Origin: CAYMOV01 sp964392085
GTDB taxonomy: Bacteria > Oederibacteriota > Muellerivitia > Muellerivitales > Muellerivitaceae
NCBI GenBank assembly: GCA_964392085.1
Contig: CAYMOV010000019.1
Coordinates: 1-38,267 of the forward strand
Direction of reading: 5' to 3'
Length of the DNA stretch: 38,267 bases
Shown: positions 1-7,797 of the stretch, piece after piece
How positions within the stretch are numbered: position 1 is the first letter of the stretch
How the letters are laid out: each line of letters starts with the position of its first letter
The notes under the pieces: model-generated
The model's database searches: none
What the model saw: the letters and a program-made list of their open reading frames with translations, nothing else
Told to the model about the DNA's origin: nothing
Program-made: the position numbers and the translations under genes

Positions 1-175
1 ACTCGTGGGATATGTACAGCCGCCTCGCGGCAGGGTCCACCGTCAGGTAGTCCCATCCGGTGTCGCCCTTCAGGGGGATCTTCTTCACGACGTGATACCC
101 CGCCTCACCGGCCCTAACGGGGATCGATCCCAAGGCCAGCAGACAGGCGAGTCCAACGGTCCAGCTGCGGTTCAT
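1..175 (-). CDS. YncE-like secreted beta-propeller protein (5' part only)
   Basis: The first 58 codons of a minus-strand gene that runs off the left edge. The start ATG at 175 follows an AAAGGAG ribosome binding site. The N-terminus is a typical signal peptide (basic residue, hydrophobic core, VRAGEA near the cleavage site), so the product is probably periplasmic. The following residues, with GDTGWDYLTVDPAARRLYIS, match the first blade of YncE/YVTN-type propeller proteins, in which this phrase recurs. These proteins are often of unknown ligand. Only one blade is visible, so total length and function cannot be judged. The family call is from recall of the motif. Confidence 0.75.
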   Translation of the reverse strand, partial: MNRSWTVGLACLLALGSIPVRAGEAGYHVVKKIPLKGDTGWDYLTVDPAARRLYISHE

Positions 176-264
176 GTTCGATTCTCCTTTAGGCTTCCAC
201 GGAGTGGTCCCCTTTGGACGCCTGGGGCCCGGCGGGGGTTTCCAGGACGGACGGGTTTAGGTTC

Positions 265-357
265 GTAGGAGAATTGAAAACAGAAGATTGTCCCCAATGG
301 CCATGATTTATTCTCTGTTTTCGATCGGTCCCTTGCTCTGGCGGCCCAACAGGCCGC
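265..357. repeat. Dispersed AT-rich element, copy 1, with GC hairpin
   Basis: This sits just 3' of the EVE-domain gene. It has an AT-rich imperfect inverted repeat (GAAAACAGA at 276-284 against TCTGTTTTC at 314-322), then TTGCTCTGGC and a GC hairpin (GGCGGCC/GGCCGCC) that touches the stop codon. The same order, GGAGAAT..TATTCTCT.TTTTC..TTGCTCT.GC plus GC hairpin, recurs at 32035-32127, again at the 3' end of a minus-strand gene. It may act as a terminator for the minus strand. The rest of 176-264 is the upstream region of the YncE-like gene, with nothing further recognised. Confidence 0.5.
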
Positions 358-816
358 CTACCACCAATCCTTCATGCCGGTGATCAGCTTCCACTCCGCT
401 TCCCGGACCGGTTGGACGGACAGCTGGGCCTGGCGGAACAGGGCCATGTCCCGGAGCTTGGGGTTCTGCTTGAGGACCTCAAGGGGGATCGTCCGCTTGG
501 CGGACTTCACGTATTGGACGTCCACCATGTACCAGCGCGGGTTCGTGGCCAGGCTCTTGGGGTCGTAATGGACGTCCTTCCGGTCGAAGGCCGTGTGGTC
601 GGGATAGCCTTCCTTGATGATCCTGCCGATGCCGGCGATGCCGGTGGGTTTGCTGTTGGAATGGTAGAAGAAGAACAGGTCCCCCTTTCTCATATCGTCC
701 CTCATGGAGTTGCGGGCCTGGTAGTTGCGCACCCCGTCCCAATAGGTGGTTTTTTCCCTTTGGAAAAGGGTGATGGGATAGACGTCCTCTTCGGCCTTCA
801 TCAACCAGTAGTTCAT
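358..816 (-). CDS. EVE domain-containing protein
   Basis: A 152-residue protein that is almost entirely one EVE domain. It begins MNYWLMKAEEDVYPI and has the family signatures: YWDGVRNYQARN, the MRKGDLFFFYHS strand pair, the GIAGIGRI segment and a C-terminal tail. EVE domains are related to PUA/YTH folds and bind modified nucleic-acid bases. Stand-alone bacterial EVE proteins have no settled role. The ATG at 816 is chosen because the domain begins there and GGGAGA lies just upstream. The frame stays open far upstream, but that part is antisense to the next gene and lacks the domain. It is divergent from the oxidoreductase gene at 895 with a 78-bp gap. Confidence 0.85.
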   Translation of the reverse strand: MNYWLMKAEEDVYPITLFQREKTTYWDGVRNYQARNSMRDDMRKGDLFFFYHSNSKPTGIAGIGRIIKEGYPDHTAFDRKDVHYDPKSLATNPRWYMVDVQYVKSAKRTIPLEVLKQNPKLRDMALFRQAQLSVQPVREAEWKLITGMKDWW

Positions 817-894
817 GGGTTTCTCCCGGCGCGATGGACCAAAATGCCACGGGTCCGCCTTGCGTTTCAACCTCCCCGGCGCTTCAATGGGCCC

Positions 895-1584
895 ATGAAA
901 CGCCCCACCACCCGAACGGCGGTCCTGGCGGGAGCCACCGGCCTGGTCGGCGGCTTCCTCCTTCGGGAACTCCTGGGGGATCCCTCCTATTCCAAGATCA
1001 CGATCCTGGTCCGGTCCCCTTTGTCCCTCCGCCACCCGAAGCTCAGGCAACTCAAGCTGGATTTCGACCGCTTGGAAGGCCTCACCCGATCCCTCCAGGC
1101 GCGGGATTGGTATTGCGCCCTCGGCACCACGATCCGTCGGGCCGGGAGTCCGGAGGGGTTTCGGAAGGTGGATTATGGATATATCACGGCCTTCGGCCGG
1201 GCGGCGTCCCGGACCCCCGGGACCAGCCTTTACCTGGTCTCCTCCCAGGGCGCCTCGAACCGATCCCCTTTCTTTTACCTCCGGGTCAAGGGGGAAACCG
1301 AGGAAGCCCTCAAGAAGCTGCCCCTCCGGGCGCTCCACCTCTTCCGGCCTTCCCTTCTCCTGGGTCCCCGGGAGGTCATCCGCCGTGGTGAAGCTTTCGC
1401 GGGATTTCTCTTCGGAATCCTCGGCCCCTTCCTGGTCGGCCCCCTCCGCCGATTCCGCCCCGTGGCGGCCGAAGCCGTGGCCCAATCCATGGTGGGTGCC
1501 GCCCGCCAGGACCTACCAGGAATCCACCTGCGGGAATCCGAAACCCTCCTGCCTTCCTCCCCGGAACGCATATCCCGAGGTTGA
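895..1584 (+). CDS. NAD(P)-binding oxidoreductase (HTATIP2/TIP30-like atypical SDR)
   Basis: A 229-residue Rossmann-fold protein. The nucleotide-binding loop GATGLVGGFLL lies at residues ~13-23. The segment YCALGTTIRRAGSPEGFRKV is the hallmark of the small atypical SDR family that includes TIP30/HTATIP2 and bacterial YwnB-like proteins. It is followed by YLVSSQGA, the active-site strand, and FYLRVKGETE carrying the Tyr-x3-Lys type pair. The substrate is unknown. The start at ATG 895 is the first Met ahead of the Rossmann motif; the frame is open further upstream but overlaps the EVE gene in antisense. The coding region ends before a 470-bp non-coding stretch. Confidence 0.85.
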   Translation: MKRPTTRTAVLAGATGLVGGFLLRELLGDPSYSKITILVRSPLSLRHPKLRQLKLDFDRLEGLTRSLQARDWYCALGTTIRRAGSPEGFRKVDYGYITAFGRAASRTPGTSLYLVSSQGASNRSPFFYLRVKGETEEALKKLPLRALHLFRPSLLLGPREVIRRGEAFAGFLFGILGPFLVGPLRRFRPVAAEAVAQSMVGAARQDLPGIHLRESETLLPSSPERISRG

Positions 1585-1889
1585 AGGCGTCCAGCCGATG
1601 GGCACGCGTTTAACCTCACCGTCAACTCCCCGCCGGGCCCCTATGACGCAGGTGGTATCGGGCGTACCGACATCGCTTGTTCATTGAACCGTGGAGGGAG
1701 GAGTATCATGGGGGTGTTCGTTTGATCGCCAGCGCCCCGGTGACTTTGCCCCCGGGCAACCCCATGGCAGGCCGTTTCAAGGGTCCCAAAAGGGACGGGG
1801 GACGTTTTTCGGGCCCACCACACGCCGTCCTTATAACGGGATGAAGGGAGTGTGATCCCTTGGCCGTTGAAAGCCCCGTTGGGTCTGTT
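1585..1889. other. Intergenic stretch, no gene recognised
   Basis: About 300 bases between the oxidoreductase gene and the duplicated leader. A ribosome-binding-site-like GGAGGGAGGAG at ~1694 precedes only a five-codon frame (ATG at 1708). I found no protein family, tRNA or recognised riboswitch on either strand. Several C/G-rich runs could fold, but I cannot support a named RNA. Confidence 0.4.
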
Positions 1890-2050
1890 AGGGGCTCAGC
1901 CCCTTTACACCCCGAGGCGACTTTTCAAACCGGTTCTTGTTTTAGTTGAGGAGGCGTTGTGCGGACCACCAATACGCACTCTCACAGGGGCTCCGCCCCT
2001 GTGTACCCTGAGGCAACTTTTTAACCTGGTTCTAGTTCTAGTTGAGGAGG
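1890..2050 (+). repeat. Tandem duplicated 65-bp leader segment ending in a ribosome binding site
   Basis: Two 65-bp units, 1890-1954 and 1986-2050, agree at about 54 positions without gaps. Each begins with a GC hairpin (AGGGGCTCAGCCCCT; AGGGGCTCCGCCCCT), passes through a T-rich middle, and ends in GTTGAGGAGG, a strong ribosome binding site. The second copy serves the DUF2934 gene, five bases downstream. The first copy is followed by GTG at 1959, opening a 21-codon frame that closes with TAA at 2022-2024 inside the second unit. The repeated hairpin plus binding site suggests a duplicated 5' leader with a possible leader peptide. That function is inferred. Confidence 0.65.
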
Positions 2051-2055
2051 ACCAC

Positions 2056-2310
2056 ATGGCGAAGATCGACAAGGTGGAGAAGGTCGAGCCCTCGAACGGG
2101 GCGGGCGTTCCTCAGGAGTGGGTGGAGACTGCGGCGTATTTCCATTGGGAAAAACGGGGGAAGCCCCTGCATGACCCTTGGGGCGATTGGCTGGAGGCCG
2201 AGAAGGAAGTCCGCGATTGGCTGGAGGCCACCGGCGCCCTGCCGCCCGCCTCGGGCCCCGCGCCGGTCCCGGTCAAGAAAGCCGCCCCCAAAAAGGCCAA
2301 GGCCCACTGA
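2056..2310 (+). CDS. Small DUF2934-type protein
   Basis: An 84-residue soluble protein. Residues ~22-55 (AAYFHWEKRGKPLHDPWG, then DWLEAEKEV) fit the DUF2934 pattern of a short helical motif ending in DWLxAE. A second near copy, RDWLEATGAL, follows directly. The C-terminus is a Pro/Ala/Lys-rich tail (KKAAPKKAKAH) that resembles nucleic-acid or membrane-surface binding tails. DUF2934 function is unknown. The start ATG at 2056 sits five bases after GAGGAGG of the second leader repeat, which decides it. No operon partner follows; the structured repeat at 2316 comes next. Confidence 0.7.
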   Translation: MAKIDKVEKVEPSNGAGVPQEWVETAAYFHWEKRGKPLHDPWGDWLEAEKEVRDWLEATGALPPASGPAPVPVKKAAPKKAKAH

Positions 2311-2315
2311 GTTTT

Positions 2316-2442
2316 AACGGCTCAGGCAATCCCATCCCCACCGGGTCCCATGACCACCATGGCAACCCCGGCTTGCTCCAATCCATCATCCCATCGGGAT
2401 CACCTTTTCCATGGTGGTATTAGGTGGTTTTTTTGAGCCGTT
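2316..2442. repeat. Nested inverted repeat, possible terminator or small mobile repeat
   Basis: The outer arms AACGGCTCA (2316-2324) and TGAGCCGTT (2434-2442) are perfect. The inner arms ACCACCATGG (2353-2362) and CCATGGTGGT (2409-2418) are also perfect. TTTTTTT just before the right outer arm and GTTTT before the left make it look like a structured transcript end between the convergent DUF2934 gene and phhB. It overlaps neither coding region. Confidence 0.55.
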
Positions 2443-2443
2443 C

Positions 2444-2785
2444 TTAAACCGGTCCGGGCATCTGGTTGACCTTGGCCGCGCAGATGAAGTCGTTCTCGGA
2501 AAGCCCCACGATCGCGTGGGTCCAATAACGCACGGTGCAGGCCTTATAGCCGAAGGATATTTCCGGGTGGTGGTCCTCCTGCTTGGCCAAGTCGGCCACG
2601 GCGTTCACGAACTCCAGCGTCTGGTCGTAATCACGGAAACCGAATTTCCGCTCGATCTTCCCACCGGCCAAGGCCCACCCCGGCACCAGGGACAACCCGA
2701 TCCGGATCTCCTCGTCCTTGAACGGCGCCACGCCGCCCTCGCAGGGCCTGCATCTCTTCTCGGTCAGCGGATTCGTCCAGTCCAT
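2444..2785 (-). CDS. phhB: Pterin-4a-carbinolamine dehydratase
   Basis: A 113-residue protein of the PCD/DCoH family, which dehydrates 4a-hydroxytetrahydrobiopterin and so recycles the cofactor of aromatic amino acid hydroxylases. The diagnostic EDHHPEISFGY contains the catalytic His pair, followed by VRYWTHAIVGLSENDF and a C-terminal AAKVNQM. Length is normal for the family. The start ATG at 2785 follows AAAGGGGGACCC. No hydroxylase gene is in view. In bacteria lacking one, PCD-like proteins are also linked to molybdopterin, so the exact role is open. Confidence 0.9.
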   Translation of the reverse strand: MDWTNPLTEKRCRPCEGGVAPFKDEEIRIGLSLVPGWALAGGKIERKFGFRDYDQTLEFVNAVADLAKQEDHHPEISFGYKACTVRYWTHAIVGLSENDFICAAKVNQMPGPV

Positions 2786-3008
2786 GGGTCCCCCTTTCGC
2801 GGTAGGGCCCAGTCTAGGCCGGGGCTCCCCGGTAAAACCATCAGGTCCATTTACTTTTCAGGGATCGCGGCCCAAGGAAATCCGGGTTTTAGGCCGGGAA
2901 GGGGTATGGCAACGCCCTTTAACATTGTCGCTGGGACGAAAGGGCCGGGATCGGACATCCGGACGGGCCCGATGGGATCCCACCAAAATGTTGGATTTGA
3001 ACCAAAGG

Positions 3009-3054
3009 CCTAACAGGTTCCTAACAGGATCCTAACAACGAAACACGATTTCAC
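3009..3054 (+). promoter_or_regulatory. Triple direct repeat operator upstream of the small membrane gene (site A)
   Basis: CCTAACA occurs at 3009, 3020 and 3031, exactly 11 bp apart each time. This is the spacing used by OmpR/PhoB-family response regulators. Related pairs precede five other transcription units in the window. A -10 box 18 nt from the last repeat would be TTTCAC (3049-3054), which is weak. The rest of the 2786-3114 gap shows no gene. Confidence 0.6.
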
Positions 3055-3114
3055 CCATTTTCCCTGGCGGAAACCCAGGACCGTGTTAGCCTTTTATTAG
3101 GAAGGAGGCCCGCC

Positions 3115-3366
3115 ATGAAGAAATCACAACTATTGACCGCGTTGGGCCTTTTAACGCTTACCGGGATCGCGATGGTGGCCGCGGGATTAACCAGCCTCTC
3201 CCAAATGCCGGACACGACCTTGAGCCAGGCCTGGACCGGCCTTTGGGAACAACACGCCCTCTTCGCCTGGGTCACAGCCATCTATTGCTCGATCACCGCG
3301 GCCGTTGATCTCTGGGTGGTCTTCGGCATCCTCTACCAGGCCCCGGAGCGCAACCGGGCCCGTTGA
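3115..3366 (+). CDS. Small two-helix membrane protein, unknown
   Basis: An 83-residue hydrophobic protein with a helix at residues ~7-28 (LTALGLLTLTGIAMVAAGL) and a second at ~50-73 (FAWVTAIYCSITAAVDLWVV), then a short basic tail. The first helix could also be a signal anchor. I do not recognise a family. The ATG at 3115 has GGAGG eight bases upstream. It stands alone between a terminator (3386-3426) and the triple operator ahead of it. It is therefore probably a single-gene unit controlled by the same regulator as the pump, porin and kdp units, which suggests an envelope stress or ion-related role. That is inference. Confidence 0.65.
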   Translation: MKKSQLLTALGLLTLTGIAMVAAGLTSLSQMPDTTLSQAWTGLWEQHALFAWVTAIYCSITAAVDLWVVFGILYQAPERNRAR

Positions 3367-3385
3367 AACGGTGTTTGTAAAACGA

Positions 3386-3426
3386 AAGGGCCGACCCTTG
3401 GACAACCCGGGGGCCGGCCCTTTTTT
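3386..3426. terminator. Intrinsic terminator between convergent genes
   Basis: AAGGGCCG and CGGCCCTT form the stem with a GC-rich interior, followed by TTTTTT on the plus strand. It ends transcription of the 3115 gene. On the minus strand the stem is followed by CGTTTTAC, so it may also serve the RND gene that ends at 3432. Confidence 0.8.
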
Positions 3427-3431
3427 CATCC

Positions 3432-6400
3432 TCAGTCCTTATAGAACTTCTCAATCCTCTTCAGGAAGACCGGGAGCAGGGTCAGGCTCAACAGCATCGA
3501 GGAGACCAGCCCCCCCAGGATGGCCACGGCGAAGGGCCGCGCGGTCTCAGAGCCGATGGCATGGGACATCGCCGCCGGGAGCAAGCCGATGATGGCCACC
3601 CCGTTCGAGATCAGGATGCTCCGCCCCTTCTCCATCAGGGCCTTCGTCGCGTCCTTGGTCTTCACGAACGCGGAGATCAGCATCATCCCGGTGAGGAAGG
3701 ATACCCCGATCCTGATGACCCCCCCCGCCGCCGCCGAGATGCTGAGGTTCAAACCCGCCAACCTCAGGGCCGCCAGGCCGCCCAGGGTGGCGAAGGGGAT
3801 CTCCCAGAGCAGGATCGACAGGAGCCGCCAGTCCTTGAACCAGGTGTAGATGATGATGATCATCGCCAAAATGCAGATCGGCACGATGATGGAAAGCTGT
3901 CGGCTGGCCCGCTTGGCGTTCTCGAAGGTCCCCGACCACTTGTACCAGTACTTGGGGGGCAGCTTGACCTGCTGTTTGATCTTGTCGTCGGCCTCCTTCA
4001 CGAATTCCACGACCGCCCGGCCCCGGACCGAGCATTTGGCCGCGACGCGGCGTTCCCCCTCCTCCCGGTAAATATGGCTTACCCCCTCGACCACCTGGGC
4101 CTGGGTGACTTCACCCAATGGAATTTGGGCCCCTCCGGGCGCTTGGAGGGGTATGGAATTCAGGACATTCTGGGTGAGACGGGCCGGCAAGAGTGGTTTC
4201 ACCACCATATCCACGTACCGACCCTGTTGGTCCACCATTTGGCCCGCGACCTTTCCGGACAGCGCCGAGGAGAGGACGTCCTCGGCCTGGGAGACCTGGA
4301 TCCCGTAGCTGTCCAACTTATTGCGGTCCATCACGTACTGCAGTTCAGGCTGTTGGAAGATGTCCTCCTCACCCACGTCCACGGCCCCCGGCATCTTGGC
4401 GATGATCCCCTCGAATTGGTCCGCCAGGCTCCGCAGGACCTTGAGGTCCGGCCCGTGGATCTTGACGGCCAATTCCCCCATGACCCCCGTGATGGCCTCG
4501 TCCACGTTGTCCTTAATGTACTGGGAATAGTAGAAGTCACACCCCTCGATGTCCTTCATCTGCTCCCTCAACAGGTTCGTGAATCCCTCGATGGAGTCCG
4601 CGCTTTTCCAGTCCTCAGGGTCACCCAGGTCGATCTGGAACTCCAGCGTGTCGAAACCGCTGATGTCGCTTCCGTCGTCGGGCCGCCCCGTCTGGGACAC
4701 CACCGACTTGACCTCCTTGACCCGCAGGATCCTTTCCCGGATGTCGTGGGCCAACTGCACCGACTTCTCCCGGGAAATGGTGGGCGGGGCGCTGACCCTG
4801 AGCCAGATGTTGCCTTCGTTCATCGTCGGCAGGAATTCCGTCCCCATGCCCCAGTTGATGGCCACCAATAGGGCCAACATGAGGGCCCCGGCGATCCAAC
4901 CGATGTGCTTAAACCCATTGAACCAAAGCATGACACGGTTGAGGCGTTCCAGGATCCAATCGAAGACCTTGTCCGATTTGGCCGACTTGACGCCGATCGG
5001 GGCCCAGGAGGCGGCCAGGGGCAGGAAGATGAACGCCCCCAGCTGGCCGCCCACCAAGGCCGAAACCAGGGTGATACCGAGGGGCCGGAAGATGCGGCCC
5101 TCGATGCGTTGCAGGCTCAGGATCGGGATGAATGCGAGCAGGAGCAGGAAGGCGCAGAGCAGCGCGGGCCCCAGGACCTCCGACAGGGCCAGCGCGTTGG
5201 CCTCGTCATCCTTCCTCTTTTGGCGGGCCAGGGAGACGGCCAGGGCCTCCGCGCCGAACACCGCGGTCTCGACGATGATCCCGAAGTCCACCGCGCCCAG
5301 GGAGATCAGGTTCGGGTTCAGGCCGCAGAGCCGCAGGCCCACGAACGCCGTCAGGAGCGCGAAGGGGATGATGAGGGCGACCCCCGCCGACATGGCCCAA
5401 TACTCCATGCCGAAACCCAGGATCAGGAGCACACAGACCAAAATGATCCCGAAAATGACGTTATGGAACACCGTGCGGCTGCTGCGATGGATCAGGTCCC
5501 CACGGTCGTAGTAGACGTTGATCTTGCAGCCTTTGGGCAGGAGATGGTCGTTCAGTTCGTCGATCTTTTGGTGCAGGCCCGCCAGGGTTTCCATGGTGTT
5601 GGAGCCCACCCGCAGGTTGACCAGCGTCCGGACCACATCGTCATCGTGGTCCCGGCCCGTCTGCCCAAGCCGGACATGATGGCTCATGACCACGGAACCG
5701 ATGTCCTTGATACGGATGGGGATGTTGCCCTGGGTGGCGATGACCGCGTTCTCGAGGTCCATCGGGTTCTCATAGAGGCCGATGGACCGGACGATATACA
5801 TCTCCTGGCCGTGGGTGATGAAGTCCCCGCCGGCGTTTTGGTGGTTGGCCCCCAGGTTTTGGGCGATGGTGGCGATGTTGAGCCCCAGGGACTTCATCCG
5901 GGGGATGTCGATCTTGATCTCGATGGTCCGGGTGGGGCCCCCGAAGGTCTCCAGGTCGGCGATGCCGGGGACGGTCAAAAGGTACCGCTGGACCTGCCAG
6001 TCCGCGATCATCCGCATCTCGTCCGGCGGCAGGTTCCCCACGAGGGAATAGCGCATGATCTGCCCCAGGGGGGTGGTGTCGGTCGAGATCTGGGGCGAGA
6101 CGCCGCTGGGCAGGCTGGCGTTGGTCATGTACTGGGCGGTGTCGCTGCGGGCCTTCCAGTTGGGGGTGTCGTCGGAGAAGGTCAGGAGGATGACGCTCAA
6201 CCCGAACTCGGACAAGGATTGTGAACTGATGACGCCGGGGACGCTGCGGGTGACCGTCTCCAGGGGGACGGTGACCAGGCGCTCGATCTCCTCCGCCGCG
6301 TGGCCGGGCCATTGGGTGTTGATGTTGAACTGCACGTTGGTGAACTCGGGGAAGGCCATGATCTCGCTGTTGAAGGCGATGTAGGCGCCGTAGCCGATGA

Positions 6401-6476
6401 TGCCCAGCAGCAGGAAAAGGAAAAGCACGAAGGCTTCCCTTTGGAACTGCATCCACCGCAAGATGAGCCGTACCAT
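3432..6476 (-). CDS. RND heavy-metal-type efflux permease (CzcA/CusA-like)
   Basis: A 1014-residue inner-membrane pump of the normal RND length, with 12 membrane segments in two halves and two large periplasmic loops. The start (VRLILRWMQFQREAFVLFLF) and the porter segments resemble the heavy-metal-efflux branch (CzcA/CusA) more than the drug branch. The TM4 proton-relay motif near residue 400 reads DFGIIVETAVFGAE, where CzcA-type pumps usually have DFG-x2-VD-x6-E. The middle acidic residue is therefore Glu instead of Asp. It would export from periplasm or cytoplasm using proton flow; the substrate cannot be read from sequence. It is last in the channel-adaptor-pump operon, separated from the adaptor by a 343-bp repeat-bearing gap. 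The ATG at 6476 has a weak AAAGGGA site. Confidence 0.88.
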   Translation of the reverse strand: MVRLILRWMQFQREAFVLFLFLLLGIIGYGAYIAFNSEIMAFPEFTNVQFNINTQWPGHAAEEIERLVTVPLETVTRSVPGVISSQSLSEFGLSVILLTFSDDTPNWKARSDTAQYMTNASLPSGVSPQISTDTTPLGQIMRYSLVGNLPPDEMRMIADWQVQRYLLTVPGIADLETFGGPTRTIEIKIDIPRMKSLGLNIATIAQNLGANHQNAGGDFITHGQEMYIVRSIGLYENPMDLENAVIATQGNIPIRIKDIGSVVMSHHVRLGQTGRDHDDDVVRTLVNLRVGSNTMETLAGLHQKIDELNDHLLPKGCKINVYYDRGDLIHRSSRTVFHNVIFGIILVCVLLILGFGMEYWAMSAGVALIIPFALLTAFVGLRLCGLNPNLISLGAVDFGIIVETAVFGAEALAVSLARQKRKDDEANALALSEVLGPALLCAFLLLLAFIPILSLQRIEGRIFRPLGITLVSALVGGQLGAFIFLPLAASWAPIGVKSAKSDKVFDWILERLNRVMLWFNGFKHIGWIAGALMLALLVAINWGMGTEFLPTMNEGNIWLRVSAPPTISREKSVQLAHDIRERILRVKEVKSVVSQTGRPDDGSDISGFDTLEFQIDLGDPEDWKSADSIEGFTNLLREQMKDIEGCDFYYSQYIKDNVDEAITGVMGELAVKIHGPDLKVLRSLADQFEGIIAKMPGAVDVGEEDIFQQPELQYVMDRNKLDSYGIQVSQAEDVLSSALSGKVAGQMVDQQGRYVDMVVKPLLPARLTQNVLNSIPLQAPGGAQIPLGEVTQAQVVEGVSHIYREEGERRVAAKCSVRGRAVVEFVKEADDKIKQQVKLPPKYWYKWSGTFENAKRASRQLSIIVPICILAMIIIIYTWFKDWRLLSILLWEIPFATLGGLAALRLAGLNLSISAAAGGVIRIGVSFLTGMMLISAFVKTKDATKALMEKGRSILISNGVAIIGLLPAAMSHAIGSETARPFAVAILGGLVSSMLLSLTLLPVFLKRIEKFYKD

Positions 6477-6501
6477 GGTCTTGTCCCTTTAGCAGGATGT
6501 T

Positions 6502-6719
6502 GAAAAAGTCGAACTGAAGAGACTTTTTCGTTTCGTACTCGCGAATCATCCCCTCAAAAGCCAGGGGATTTACGGCGATTCGCTCGAACCACGTGGCTGC
6601 TGACCTGCCTTGCAACAACTTGTTTTTGCTGGGGTCTTCAGGCGGCTATGCCGCCTGACGGCTCGCCTTGCGAAAACCCATTTCGCTAGGGTCGTCAGGC
6701 GGCTATGCCGCCTGACGGC
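6502..6719. repeat. Hairpin plus two REP-like palindromes inside the pump operon
   Basis: This fills most of the 6477-6819 gap. GAAAAAGTC (6502-6510) and GACTTTTTC (6521-6529) form a stem close to the pump start. Further on, the palindrome TCAGGCGGCTATGCCGCCTGA occurs at 6638-6658 and again at 6695-6715, each within a longer direct repeat (GGGTC.TCAGG...GACGGC). These look like REP-type repeats. The stem next to the pump start could reduce readthrough, but no function is shown. Confidence 0.6.
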
Positions 6720-6819
6720 AGGGTGAAAAGCACTTATTCAGCACCCGGTTAGCTTTCGTCGGGGTGATGGCGCTGGGGTTGGTCTGGGTGCCGGGAGTCC
6801 CGTTCGGGGACGGGAGGCG

Positions 6820-7776
6820 TCATCCGCCTCCGCCGTAGATGCCGTTGACCTTGGCCCACAGGTAAATGCCGCCGTCGCTGGCGACCATGTCGCCTTCCTT
6901 GAGTTCACCGGGGTTGGCGGGCCTCACCGAGCTGAGTTCATCCGTCTCATTGACCACTTGGACTTCGACCGCCACGGGGTTTTTCTCGTCGCCCTTCATG
7001 ACATATTGCTTATCCCGGTTGAAAACCAAGGAAGTGGAAGGGACCTGCAGGATGGGTTGGTTCGCCCCGGTTTGGACGGTGCCGTAGACCAGTTCCGACA
7101 GGTTGATGGTGGAGGGAAGGGCGACCGGCTTCAGGCGCACGATGGTCGTGCGTTGGCTGGGGTCGATGGTCGGCACGATCGTCTCAATGGTCGACGAAAA
7201 GGTCTTCTGTGAATCCGAGGCGAGTTGGAAGGTCACCTTCTGTCCCCGGCGCAGGTCGGAGACGTATTTTTCCGCGAAGTCTAGCTCCACGGTGAGGCGC
7301 CTCATGTCCAGGATGTTGGCCAACTGGTCCCCGGGGTTGTAGTTGGACCCGGCGCTGACGTTGATCTTGGTCACGACCCCCGCGTATTGGGAGACGATCA
7401 AGTATTGGCCGTCCTCCACCTTGACGCCCAACTGCTTCTCCCGCTCGTTGGCCGCGTCGACCAGCTCCTGGGCGCCGTTCTTCAGGGCCAAGCGCTTTTC
7501 CTGGGCAAGTGAGATGCATTCCGAGTCGTTGACCAGGAAGAGCGGGGTGCCGGGGGCAACCGAATCCCCCTCCCGCTTCAGGACCGAGAGGATGCGCCCC
7601 TGGGTGTTGGCCGACTGGATCTTCAGGGCCCCCTCCTGCGGGATGATCATTCCGGTGGCCCGGATGCCCGTGACTTCCACGCCGGTCGCCACCTTGCTCC
7701 ACTGGTAGCCGACCGCCCAGGCGGGAGCGGAGGCCAAGATCGTCCCGGCCAAAATGAGGGTGGATATGTTTTTCAT
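6820..7776 (-). CDS. RND efflux periplasmic adaptor (membrane fusion protein)
   Basis: A 318-residue adaptor that links an inner-membrane RND pump to the outer-membrane channel. It has a signal peptide (MKNISTLILAGTILASAPAWA), a biotinyl/lipoyl-like half (GRILSVLKREGDSVAPGTPL) and its partner (YAGVVTKINVSAGSNYNPGD), a beta-barrel domain and a C-terminal membrane-proximal domain. The coiled-coil hairpin between the lipoyl halves is short. The ATG at 7776 is chosen over the in-frame start at 7797 because AAGGAG sits seven bases before it and the signal peptide begins there. It lies 21 bp after the channel gene and is probably co-transcribed with it. Confidence 0.85.
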   Translation of the reverse strand: MKNISTLILAGTILASAPAWAVGYQWSKVATGVEVTGIRATGMIIPQEGALKIQSANTQGRILSVLKREGDSVAPGTPLFLVNDSECISLAQEKRLALKNGAQELVDAANEREKQLGVKVEDGQYLIVSQYAGVVTKINVSAGSNYNPGDQLANILDMRRLTVELDFAEKYVSDLRRGQKVTFQLASDSQKTFSSTIETIVPTIDPSQRTTIVRLKPVALPSTINLSELVYGTVQTGANQPILQVPSTSLVFNRDKQYVMKGDEKNPVAVEVQVVNETDELSSVRPANPGELKEGDMVASDGGIYLWAKVNGIYGGGG

Positions 7777-7797
7777 CGCAGTCTCCTTTTTAAGCAA

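Noticed and set aside
817..1485. Upstream extension of the EVE-domain frame
   Set aside because: It runs antisense through the oxidoreductase gene and shows only low-complexity residues. The domain and binding site point to ATG 816.
1725..1815. Possible riboswitch in the gap before the DUF2934 gene
   Set aside because: Some phrases (GGGCAACCCC, GGGACGGGGGACG) look like parts of known aptamers, but no consensus could be aligned, and it is followed by no nearby start except through the duplicated leader.
6631..6719. Possible CRISPR repeats
   Set aside because: Only two palindromic copies, no regular spacers and no cas genes; they fit REP-type repeats.
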